From Tetmemena sp. SeJ-2015 (lineage: Eukaryota; Ciliophora; Spirotrichea; Sporadotrichida; Oxytrichidae), in contig JAJKFJ010020950.1 in assembly GCA_027382625.1 (NCBI GenBank), positions 1 through 64,000 on the forward strand: DNA of 64,000 bases. The letters are read 5' to 3'. The notes beneath the pieces are model-generated. The model was not told the origin of the DNA and made no database searches. It saw only the letters and a program-made list of their open reading frames with translations. Positions within the stretch are counted from its first letter, which is position 1, and each line of letters opens with the position of its first letter. The position numbers and the translations under genes were made by a program. Shown here one piece after another: positions 43,881 through 54,230 of this stretch.

Positions 43881-44301
43881 AGAGGGAACACAGTATTTTT
43901 AAGAAGGCAGGAGATAGTGATGGCTGAGTACTTCAGACACCCATAAAGTCAAAAGTGAAGCAATTTACAGTAAACTATTCTGACGTAGTTAGGTCATTTA
44001 GAAATATAATTTGATTAGAAATATCTAACAAATGTTATAAACAAGTTTCATAAATAAAAATGAAGTTCCATCTTCATTTATAGAAAAAAAAATTGTATTT
44101 GAATTTAAATTGCTCATTTAATTGAGAAAATATAATAATAAAGGCTCTTACCTTTTTCTTGAATGAGTTTGGCTCTTGTGCATTAACATTATCACATTTA
44201 TTAAAAGTATAGTGACTTACTTAAGTTACCTCTTATTTTAAATGAAATAATGTAGAGAGGATTCTTGACCTGTCTATTGAACTAGTTGTATCCATCTTGG
44301 C
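43881..44301. other. AT-rich stretch upstream of lipase copy 2
   Basis: 420 nt, probably including the first MDS and an IES of lipase copy 2. Contains a small inverted repeat, ATGAAG ... CTTCAT, near 44061. Nothing else recognised. Confidence 0.35.
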
Positions 44302-44990
44302 TCATCTATTACAAGGAATCCAATATAATCTTAATCGCAGTTATAATTAAGAATCCTCTTCAGGATCATAGTTCTAACTACTTTCCATGGAGCGGCCACC
44401 TCTCAGTCCCTAGTTCTTGTGATTACTATTGAATTTCAAGTCCTTGTAGAATTGATTGTAGTCAAATGTTTTGACATCCCTGTTCTTAATCTTTATCCCC
44501 CAGGGTGTCACTACGCTCTTATCATAGAAGCCTGAAATGTCATCTCCCATGTCCTTTACTAAATTCTCTCTTAAATTTAGATTATATATTGATCCTTGAA
44601 AAGACCTCCACCTAGATTATTCTAGTGGGACCTGAGTTGTCTTATGTAGGGAGAGCTGGAGGTGTTATACTCTCTCAAGTTTATTAAGGAAGAGGAAAGT
44701 GAGTTAGCAATCTAGTTATTTATCAAAAGCTAGGAGCTTGGGATCATCTAGGTCTGATGAGGAATTGCAGGGTTCCTCAACTACATATAGTTCCGACTCA
44801 AGTGAGTTTTGCTTTGAAAGTTTCGAGGAAGAGCTGCAGACAAACTGCTGCCGTCGGCGAAGTATTCCTGCTGAGATGTGTCACCCTCGAAGGAATTTAA
44901 TTGAAAATGAACATGAGTTTAAAATTTTCCTTAGACTACAGTCCACTCTAGAGTAGACCTCTCTCAAGAAGCTTGTGGGACCTACTATAT
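44302..44990 (-). CDS. hypothetical protein
   Basis: Unrecognised. Minus-strand blocks read SSPYIRQLRSHQNNLGGGLF then LRENLVKDMGDDISGFYDKS followed by VVTPWGIKIKNRDVKTFDYN and FYKDLKFNSNHKNQGLRGGR, ending at TGA 44302. A 2-nt frame change near 44590 (repeat TATATA) separates the first two blocks; either a micro-IES or an indel. Upstream block from a Met at about 44921 (MFIFNQIPSRVTHLSRN). No domain known to me. Soluble, basic. Confidence 0.4.
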
Positions 44991-46481
44991 CAAAAAAGGA
45001 AGAAATAGTATTTTATTAAGTTGACTATTTTAGACAGACTGCATCCTACTTTGTTGCTGAAAGGAGAAGAGAGCAGGGTTATAATTTTTGGAAAAATCTC
45101 TTGTGTTTTAGAAGATGGGATTAAGTTTTTAATTGAAGGAAGCTGGTTGTAGACGCCCCTCCATAGCTTTGTAATTTTAGAAATTCGTACTCGTAAATTA
45201 AAGTCAAAATATTTTTCTCTTATATAATTTTTGAGTTGTAAGTTTAGCTTCTCTGCCTTGAAGTGAATCTCATAAAATATAACAAACTCAGAATAAAAGA
45301 CTGGAAATTTCTCATTTTTGGTCTATTGAAATAATTAGTTTTATGTGAGAGTGTAATTATAATTACCGTAGTTAGAGATCTTGTTTGGTTAGGATAAAAA
45401 CTGATTTTAATCTCGCATATTCCTAAAGCACATTATTATTTAGTAATTCAAGTCAGTTATAGTGTGAGATACTTCTGAACCAATAAATGAAAGGGAGAGG
45501 GGATTAGATATTGAAAAGGGGAATTGAATCTTACTGTATGCTGAAGTCGTGGATGAGTTGGTTCTATCACTTAATCGACTGGGATGAGTTCAGCTGAGAA
45601 GAGTTTGCTAAATATTTAATGTTGACTCAGAATAATATTAAGATTTAATTGAGTTAATCATCGAAGAGTCCCTATAATTAAAACTTAATACTTTAATTTT
45701 AAGCAGCCAAAGTTAAACTCTTTATAATTTGGGAAATGTCTACACTTATTTTTTTAATAAGCTTTCTAAGTTTCAAAAGAGAATGAGGGATCAACTGGCT
45801 TAGCTTACTTTTAGAATTGCTTATATAGAGGAGGTAGTTGCTTTGAATTACTCGGCGTCTATTAAACAGAACAAATATTTATTAAATAATTTATGGTCTG
45901 CAGCTTCATCTGTGGTGTGAATAACTAGCTTGTGGAAGCCTGGCTTTTATTAAGTCTAAAGTCTGCACTTTGCATTCAATCAGCAAATAATTAAATAATT
46001 CTATCTCCATACACATATCATTGAAAAAATTATGATTAAATCAGTCTAGTGAATTAAATTATAAAGGAGTAGTGAGAGAATAGATGGTAAAATGAAATTG
46101 CAAAAGTTCACTAACCTATCTATAAATATACTACCAACTACTCTTCAATAATTTTACTTTACGAGTAAATTATTGTTTAATAAGAAGCCTCCTCAAACAA
46201 TAAATAAGACTTCGCCCTATCCTCTACAAATTATTAACCTCCTATTCATTTTATTTTTATACTTAAAATGACAAAAATTTATCCTTGGGTTATAACATTT
46301 TTTGAATTTAAGGTAAAAGGTAAGAGCAAGACAAACTCCCTACTCAAAGGAGTTGCAAAGATTTTTAGAAATTCTATATTGTTTTAACTTTAAATTGCTA
46401 CCGATTAAATCTGAGTCGCCAGCTAAACCTTGAAAGACTTAATTAATAATTTCTCCACTAATATGGCCATGATAGTTTATA
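44991..46481. other. long gene-poor stretch
   Basis: 1.5 kb of AT-rich DNA between a minus-strand and a plus-strand gene. Open frames exist because only TGA stops, but none has protein-like composition. No RNA gene or repeat recognised. Confidence 0.4.
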
Positions 46482-49400
46482 ATGTATGATAAAATAGACC
46501 CAGCCAATTTGATAACCCCGTCTAAGAAATTGCCTCCTCAACTTTTGCACAGCTCTATTTCACCGCAGCAATACAAGAATGACAGCATCTTCGATGAAGA
46601 ACTTTCACGGAATCCACATGCATATTTTAATGTTTAAGATTAAAATTGAATTCTTAGTGCATAGAATTACTCTTCAGTAGGGTAGATGATGAGGAGTAGG
46701 AATAATACTCTGGCAGTTTCTGAGGGCTAGATTCTCATTCCTCAGAGCAAGCTACCACCCTTGCAGAGATCACCTGAGTACTACCAATAGTAAATGAGAG
46801 ACAACCTAACAAGGATGGATTAAAGACACATGCACTAAAGACTTCAACATAAAGGCTATGTAGAACAGTAAATCCTATCTTTATATTCATACATTATTTA
46901 TCCATAAACTGGCTCAAATATCCAGATCCGATCAAGGAAGTCTCTCAAAGCTGAAAGCAAACAAATAATATAGCTTTCCATTTAAATTCTGAATCTACCT
47001 CCTTACATAAGCAGGAGTGTGGACTAGAGAGGAATAACTTATCAGGATTACTTGAGAGAGATGCAGACATCGCAGTAAGAGATGATATAAAACCTGTTCA
47101 GCAATTAGATCGTGCACGCTATTCAAGAGAACATCTAGGAAACTATTAGGCAAGAGCTAAGAGCAGCAGGTGTTGTGGACTCGGCGAAGGGTGATGGCTC
47201 ACGAAGGAAAAGTATATAGGGCTCAATAATCGCCTCTGCTTCGAGCGAGCGTATCTACAAAATGCTTCTCACTTAATCCGCTCTAATAATTATAAGGAAG
47301 TATTTTTCTTCTTATCACTTAGCTGAGTTCTCTGCTTTTGAAGACTGAGCTAGATCAGCAGCAAGTCAATGAAACTCTGAAGAAGGTAGCAGATACTATG
47401 GCCAGGGAACTCCAGACGAAGCTTAGTGCCTCTACTTCAGTTTTGGGCTAGAGTCACATCAGCGAAGACTCCAAGAATAAGATCACAGAGGAACAGGTCC
47501 AAGCCTCCAAGGAGAAAATCAGGTCATAAAGTACAACTACACTTTTAGGTTTGGCTGTTGTTTGTTTAAATCTCGAACATGATCTTTGGAAAGGTGATGA
47601 AGAAGAGACTTGAAAAGAAAGCAAAGAGCGGCAAGTCAGCAGCAGGAGGGACTGATGAAGATGACAAGAAAAATAGCAGGAAGTCAAAGAGTCCATCACA
47701 ATCCAGAAATTCAAAGGCGAGGTCAATTTATTATAACGATTTAATTTAATAATTTAATGTCAAAGAGTGGAGCTGCATCCAAAGATGACCTCAAGCAAAT
47801 TCTTAAAAACAAAGTGAAGAAGATTGTAGATCAAAAGAATATTAAATTGAAGTTGTTGCTATAGAAATGTCTTTAATGTTTGAATGAGAAAGACAGAGAA
47901 GAGGGAAAGCAAGTTAAGAGCAGCAAAATGGATATATATGCCTTGGTAAAGCAGATCAAAAGTCGTCATTTAAACTGATAATGAATTAATTTTAAGTCAG
48001 AAAGAGCAAAACTAAACACTGGATCAGAGACATCTAGAGAACAGCCAGAATTTCAGCTCCAAGGATTTATCAATAGAGGAACTGAAAGTGAACAAAACAG
48101 TGGACGTCAATCAACTACCTTATTTGAATAACTCATAGGACACAAGTGCATTCTAGAACAGCTCCTAAGTAGCTGCAAGTAGAGCTGAAATACAAAGGAG
48201 AGCCTCATTTAGGCTTGGAGGAATGAACTCCCAAAATCCTTAGTTGCAAACACCACTATCATCCTGTTTTTAAATCCTCGCACTTTTTATATATCCTCTC
48301 AAGTAAAGGGAAATCTTATTAGCTCAATCCTGAAGCAGACCCTCTAGAACAAAGAGTTCTTAAAGAATAACCCGAAGCTTTAGAACGTGGCAGATTCCTA
48401 TTCCAGTAGAAATAAACCTTTAATTATAAACTCACTTCTATTTAACTCTACTATAAACCGATAAACTAGATTCATCTCTCTGACTTTAATCAACAGTAAT
48501 AGCAATAGCAGCAATAAACACCTCAAGCTGTGAATAACAGTGCCTCGAGTAGGAGAAGAGTGAGCTTCCAAGATAACTTGCCACTCAAGAATAACCTGAT
48601 AAATCAGGGGCTTTAAAACTCTCTCCAGAAGAAACTCGGAGAAATCTAGAGGAATCATCTCTCTTTTATAGTTTGATAGTTATTTAGTTTTTGTAGCTTT
48701 AATCAGAACTTTAGCAAGAGTATGAAGGTGATTAACATACAAGGGCTTAATCAAACAGCAGTGGGCAACAATAACAACCTCTCACGAAACAGCATTCATC
48801 CTTTAAACTAAACCTAGAACAATTTCGCTACAGTTAAAAATCAGTCTTCACAATTCCTAAAACCACCCTTAGCCAAGAAAATTCAAATATCCTCTATGGG
48901 CTAAGCCATATAACTTAAGTGTTTGCATTATTTCTTCTCTTTTGAAGCTGCTCAAGCTTACCTAAATGCATTAAAGTTCAAAAATATTCTGAAAAAGAGA
49001 GTATCAGATCACGCGCGCTTCTCGCAAGCAGCCAGAGGGACAAGCATAGGTTCAAAGTTCAGAGACAATAATAACGATGAGCAAGAAATGTTTTCTCATC
49101 TGGACTAGTATGCTGATTAATCACCATTAGGAGCAAACAGCAATTTAAACTATTACATAGTTATAGTAAATAAGCAGTGCATTTAGCGGCTTGAATTATG
49201 GCGACGCTTCGACTAAGAACTCTGCAATTAGAGACTCATTAGCAAGATTATTTTCTACTACTTCTATATTTTGAATATGGTTTAGTTGTAAAGAAGAAAC
49301 AGTAGGCTGATAAAGTCTCCGTATGTGGGAGGTATCAAGATAGAAGAACTCAGGGGAAATAACGAATCTCAATATAATGAAGCAAGCCTGGAGTTCGAAA

Positions 49401-50478
49401 GGTTGAGTCAAACCATGGATCCAAGCAGAAGGAAGGCACTCAACATACCTATTAATCTCAGCAAACTCACTGAGCTTCAGCCCAGATTATAATAATTGCT
49501 CTTTATATCATAGAAATGAAGGGCATAAGATGGTGTTCACCTCTCAAACTTTACTAATTTTTAAACTTTGAAGCCTTCCTCAAGGAATTTGCAAATCATT
49601 TTTTAGATCATTACTCTTTAACGAATATATTAAAGTATTGCAAAAGAATTAGAATCAAAGTGAGATGCACAGCAATTTCTAATCCCAAAAGAACTTTGGC
49701 CATCAGTTGACAGTGGGTTAGATCCAAGGACCTTCAAGTAGAAACCAGCAGCCATCCTCAAGGGCTAAAAGCTCCATGAATCTAAACTAGCTAGGTCTAT
49801 TGTAGGCGGAAAACTCTAGGCTCTTGTAAAACGCAAATTCGAATAACTTGAACAACAGTCGCATTCAATCTCCTTTCCAGTCAGGTCTTGATCTTAATGT
49901 TTCAAAACTTATTTTTAAAAAATTTCTTCACATTTTAATCAGCTTGAGATAATTTCTGATAGATTTCTTATAGAATATTGTTTATTGATAATAAATATAT
50001 ATCATAATGTTCTGGCTACTGTATCTAATAATGGAAGTGAGGCGGGGGAAAGTCACCATCACAAAAAGAAGTTGACTGAAGAGTAGAAGGAAGCAGCCAG
50101 ACTTAAGATTGGCCAAAAGTATCTGCAGTCTCTCAATTAAACTTTTTACTTAATATGATATAGATTACTACTCTCAACAATAAAACCCAGAAAGGTAAAG
50201 CTGAAGCTACTCACCCCATCTACGGAGGCTATACTCCTCAGAAACATGAAATCTAAATCACTACTCTCGGACAGCAATTTAAACTCACAGAATTAATCAT
50301 ACTTACTTTGAAGTTAAGAAATAAATTAAGGAAGAGTTTATTATTATTCTAGATATTCTTGGACTTATTTTCAACGCTTTATTAGAGTTTTGAATCTCCA
50401 AACTTGGCAGCTTCGAAACAGAGATCTACCTCAAATTCAAGATAATAGCTTCAGCACTCTAACACATCAAAAAGATGA
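46482..50478 (+). CDS. large hypothetical Gln/Asn/Ser-rich protein with coiled coils
   Basis: Unrecognised. ATG at 46482 (MYDKIDPANLITPSKKLPPQ), stop TGA at 50476. Resolved IESs use pointers TCACTTA, GTCAA, TAATGTT and CTCTCAA; others are implied. Sequence features: a helical charged part near 47300-47450 (LKTELDQQQVNETLKKVADT), a basic Ser-rich part (KVMKKRLEKKAKSGKSAAGG), poly-Asn/Gln tracts and many UAA/UAG-encoded Gln. No membrane segment after IES removal. About 1050-1150 residues. Composition resembles ciliate cytoskeletal or RNP proteins, but no function can be assigned. Confidence 0.55.
47276..47321 (+). other. IES, pointer TCACTTA
   Basis: TCACTTA at 47269-47275 and 47315-47321; joins YKMLLT to QLSSLLLKTEL. 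Confidence 0.8.
47727..47763 (+). other. IES, pointer GTCAA
   Basis: GTCAA at 47722-47726 and 47759-47763; joins RNSKARS to KSGAASKDDL. Confidence 0.8.
49902..50011 (+). other. IES, pointer TAATGTT
   Basis: TAATGTT at 49895-49901 and 50005-50011; joins SGLDLN to VLATVSNNGSE. Confidence 0.8.
50137..50177 (+). other. IES, pointer CTCTCAA
   Basis: CTCTCAA at 50130-50136 and 50171-50177; joins QKYLQSLN to NKTQKGKAEA. Confidence 0.8.
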
Positions 50479-50681
50479 AAGATAGTTACTATCTATAACT
50501 AATATATTTCTTACTAGCCCTAATGGAATCGTTGATATTTCATCCTTATATTAATTCTTCTCCTTTAGAGTTAGAACTCATGCGCAGCAGTAAATCTGTA
50601 CTGTTAAATAAATGAGTGGTTTGGCTGGTGAAGTGTAAATTTAATATTTATATTCAAATTCTTAACTTATTTTGGAATAAA

Positions 50682-51706
50682 ATGAATGCAGACTACTACT
50701 CTTTCAACAATAAGACTTTACTCCCTCCACTTCAGCAAACAGAACCAACTCAACTCGACTCCCCACATGCTGTCTGCCCTTATAATTTGTCTACCAGCAT
50801 TTCAGCAGACCAGACGAGTGAGATAACTTAATCTCCTCAATGGCGTCTAAATGAGGAGCCACAAATAGCCACCTACTCAGGGTTTAGTGAAGAATCTACT
50901 TCTGAGCGGCCTCAAGAAGTTGCCAGGTTATAGGCTCAACTTCTCAAGAAAAGAAAGTATGCTGAGTTGGAGAACAGTTTCTCGTTTAATGATGAGAACA
51001 TAGCATAAAATGGACAAGGTAAATCAGTACAAACCGATCTGAATTCACTTGACCACTCTTGTCATAAACGCCATTATTCCTTAATATTTGAATGCTATGA
51101 TTGTCATAAAGTCTTCAGCAAATCTCGCAAGCTCCACATTATGATTGATATCTAAATTCTTCCCTTCAATTATGAGTACTTCCATTTTAGATTGACGACA
51201 GCAGACCATTCGCTTCTAAAGAGATCATCCTTGACGAAGCAAGATCCTCCCTCCAAAGTCTGACTCTCCACAAGAGATTTCAGCCCTCTCAGCTCTAGCT
51301 CTAACTTTCAAGACAGAGAATTGACTCCCCTATCCCAGAGAACAGAGCCCCATCAAGCTAACACGATCAGATAATGATGACTGGCACCTCCAACTTCACC
51401 GCCAATGATTCATCAATCCATCTTATCATGTTAATAGATATATTAATAGAAAGCATTGCATTGTTTTATCAGAACTGTAAATGTCAACGAGAGGAACAAA
51501 ACGCAGTTCATCCGAACGATTCCACTCAAGTATCAGAGCACCTTCAAAACCCAGCAATCTCCAAGTACTTTCACTTTGGAAGAGCAAATTAAGAAATAGC
51601 AAAACTCCCTCAATTCAGACACTTCTCAATCTATGCTAAATTAAATTTGGTAATCTATTTACGAGTAGAACTAGAAAGCAAGCTAGATCTTTTTCCATCA
51701 GGCTGA
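50682..51706 (+). CDS. hypothetical protein with a C2H2-like zinc motif
   Basis: ATG at 50682, TGA at about 51704. N-terminal 110 residues are Ser/Gln/Pro-rich. Then FECYDCHKVFSKSRKLH has the spacing C-x2-C-x9/12-H of a C2H2 finger, but the second His is not in the usual place after the IES at 51149-51195 is removed (HIMIDDSRPFASKE), so the finger may be degenerate. The rest is Ser/Gln-rich with one short Cys-rich stretch (QNCKCQREE) that may border an unplaced IES near 51430-51480. Nucleic-acid binding is possible, not shown. Confidence 0.45.
51149..51195 (+). other. IES, pointer GATTGA
   Basis: GATTGA at 51143-51148 and 51190-51195; joins KLHIMID to DSRPFASKEI. Confidence 0.75.
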
Positions 51707-51744
51707 AGTTTACAGCCAGAGGAATTGCGATCGAGCTCAAAATC

Positions 51745-52163
51745 ATGACTTTTGTCATCTTAAAATTATACTTACAAAGATGTATAGTTTATAGAATAAA
51801 AATTGGGGAATCCTCGCAAACGTCTTCTTTAGTTGCTTCTTTGTCCAGTATTATAAAAACTATTCGTAATAAACATTTTTTGGCTTGTATGGGGGACCAA
51901 ATCCCCTTAGAAACAAGGAAGAGTCAATCTCTCTCGACCCATCGAAGACGGATTAAAAACCTTAAAAATAGAACTGAGAGGGCGAAAAATAAGATCAATG
52001 AAAATATGAGAAATGGCTTGATGACTATTGCTTATCAATCTTTTGAGATAAATAGATAATATGTAATTTTAAATCTCAAGAAGAGAGTCTGCTAAACATT
52101 TTAAATGCTCATGATTGTGAATTCATCACTAATTTATAATGAAAGAACGGGTCGACGGATTGA
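51745..52163 (+). CDS. doubtful basic ORF
   Basis: An ORF from ATG 51745 stays open to a TGA near 52171 with UAA as Gln. The middle is very basic and helical (THRRRIKNLKNRTERAKNKI). No family recognised; could be a real small gene, a germline-limited ORF or chance. Confidence 0.25.
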
Positions 52164-52538
52164 GTTTATCTGATGCTAAAGATAAGAACCGATTAAAGGC
52201 CATAAAATTGAGGTGAGTATTAAAAGAGACCGTATCTAATGCTGAATGATATCTCAACAATCTTGATTACAAGGCTCCCACTACTTTGTTTGCAGCTGTG
52301 AATTAAAGAACCCCTAAATTATTAATTTGCTTTGACTTAATTATCCCACTCTCATATCTCTTCGGTATCGCGAAATAAATTCCATTACAGATCATTCATT
52401 ATCTGTGGAGTTGAATTGAATAGTATATGATAATTCTCATCTATCTATTCTTAAGAATTCAGATAAGAAAACAACAATTCTATATCAAATTTTAACAAAG
52501 AAAGCAATAATTATAAGCTTATAATTCTTATCAAAATT

Positions 52539-54230
52539 ATGATGAACCCAAATTTATACACCAATGAAAACAAACTGCAGCTTCTGTAGAATGGCTAGCC
52601 AAAGACTTAACTAATCCAAGAGAGTAGCAACCCTGTTAAGTCGCAACACTTTAAAATGAGTGCATCAGTAACTGGAGTGCAGACTTCAAACAGACATCAG
52701 AAAACTACTGGCCAAATTTCACCTGAAAGAGATTTCCATCCTTAGAATCCTTAAATTGTAAATTGTTATTTCAAATGATATCCCTGAAGTGTTAACTGAC
52801 ATGATGGCTCTGATAATTTCAGACTGAGTAAGGCCAACAGGGAAGCTTTGAATTAGAGTTCTGAGCTAGTAAAATCAGGGAGACTTTCTAAGCTGAAGAA
52901 TAGCGAAAGAGATGTAAGTTAAGCTCTCATTCTATTAACAATGAATGGTTTAGATTGCTCAGATGAGTGCGAGGTTTCAGTCCAGTTATTTGAGTACCAA
53001 GCCATCAAAGCTAGGTGGAGTGAACGATATCTAAAGCTTATGACCCTTTAGATAGTCTTCACTTCAAGTCCTGCCAAGGAGGCTTGGGCCTAAGAAGCAA
53101 ACTATCATCAGAGGGGAGAAGTAGCAAATTTTCACAGAAGGAATGCTGAGAATCTAGAGTAAAAGAACTCTTCTCAAATAAGCTAGTTCGAATATATAAG
53201 AAATTAGATGAAAATTTTCTTCCCTAATCTTAGAAACTCAGAAGTATTGGCATCATGTAGCCTCTTCAAGAGGATAAGATACACAAAGATGCATTAAGAA
53301 GCATATATTATTTACAGAGCATGAATAATAATTATCGATTTGTGGAGTGAATGACTCAACAAACTTTTCTGTGAACAACGTGACTTAATACAATTCCAAT
53401 ATGGGGGCAATCTCAAACAACGTCTTCATTTCTAAATGTGTGCGTGTGTGAGAGGAAGAGTTTATTTTTGAGATATATGCTAGTTCGAGAACTACGTGGC
53501 TGGGTCAAACATAGATAGAGATATAACTACTGCAGGCGTGAGTGAGATGGGCCGCCCAATCAACATCAGAGAGATGCTACAAGTGGGTACTGCACTTCCT
53601 GGCCAAAGAGTCAAGGCCTACAAATAGACGCAGCTTTAGTCAGCTGAAGATTAGAGTCACGAATTTAGGAGAGACACTTTTAAGGGAAGGAAAGATCAGC
53701 AAGAACAGGAAGTGAACGATGGTAGAAGCGACATGGCTGGAGGCTTTCACTACAAGAATCCTAAGACTGCTGTTGCCGGGGCCAGATAGCACCTCAATCG
53801 AAGTATTGGCTCTTCATAAATATTCATCTTCTTCAAGAGGATAAGCCAACTGGCGATATGAAGACGAAACTTCTGAGGTTGAACTAAAGTTCCCACCTCG
53901 GCAACCTATCATAAAACTCTAGAGAGTTGTCCTCTATCTGTAATAAATTTTCCCTTTCATGCTAAATATTCTTAGTTAAAGCAGGTTTTTTCCACGATGA
54001 GACGAGCTCTTTCCTCCAAGGAGATCAGCATAATCAAAAAGTGAACTATGATAAGTTCCAAATCAATCAACAAAAGAACCTCTCTATGAGTAAGCTTCAG
54101 TGGTCGTGTTCAAACATCTGATTAATTTTATAGGGAATTCCCAAGAGAAAGATAAGAGCTTGATATTCTCCAAGAATTACTAAATTTATCATTAAACATG
54201 ACTATCAATCAATTGTATATTCTAAATGAT
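52539..54230 (+). CDS. scrambled gene for a hypothetical Ser/Gln/Asn-rich protein
   Basis: Unrecognised product, remarkable structure. ATG at 52539 (MNPNLYTNENKLQLLQNGQ). Conventional steps: IES 52774-52821 (pointer ATTTCA), a 40-nt GT-AG intron 52914-52953, a probable small IES near 53027-53040, and IES 53122-53140 (pointer AGAAG). Then the germline order is MDS W (ends 53191), Y (53241-53278), X (53479-53810), Z (from 53830), but the pointers demand coding order W-X-Y-Z. The assembled protein reads SSQISQFENYVAGSNIDRD, then AGARQHLNRSIGIMQPLQED, then KPTGDMKTKLLRLNQSSHL without a break. The 3' end is near 54200, after a probable intron at 54101-54133; it abuts the next gene at 54226, so the exact stop is uncertain. 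Confidence 0.65.
52774..52821 (+). other. IES, pointer ATTTCA
   Basis: ATTTCA at 52768-52773 and 52816-52821; joins QIVNCYF to RLSKANREAL in frame. Confidence 0.75.
53122..53140 (+). other. 19-nt IES, pointer AGAAG
   Basis: AGAAG at 53117-53121 and 53136-53140; removes an in-frame TGA and joins KLSSEGR to RNAENLEQKN. Confidence 0.65.
53241..53278 (+). other. displaced MDS 'Y' of the scrambled gene
   Basis: A 38-nt MDS that begins with pointer GAAGTATTGGC and ends with pointer TCTTCAAGAGGATAAG. It codes SIGIMQPLQEDK and lies upstream of the MDS that must precede it. Confidence 0.75.
53479..53810 (+). other. MDS 'X' of the scrambled gene
   Basis: Begins with pointer GCTAGTTCGA (also at 53182-53191) and ends with pointer GAAGTATTGGC (53800-53810, also 53241-53251). 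Single open frame from QFENYVAGS to RQHLNRSIG. Confidence 0.75.

Noticed and set aside
44738..45140. Plus-strand acidic ORF (DEELQGSSTTYSSDSSEFCF)
   Set aside because: Open and plausible in composition, but the opposite strand reads as a continuous protein leading into the block that ends at 44302, so I gave the region to the minus strand.
50130..50710. Similar strings near 50165 and 50690 (TACTACTCT ... CAACAATAA) as scrambling pointers
   Set aside because: The first is explained by the local CTCTCAA-pointer IES in frame; the resemblance is short, interrupted and needs no rearrangement.
53263..53845. The 16-bp repeat as a simple large IES removing everything between 53279 and 53845
   Set aside because: That would discard MDS X, which has a 110-codon protein-like frame and carries matching pointers at both ends; the scrambled order explains all three repeats at once.
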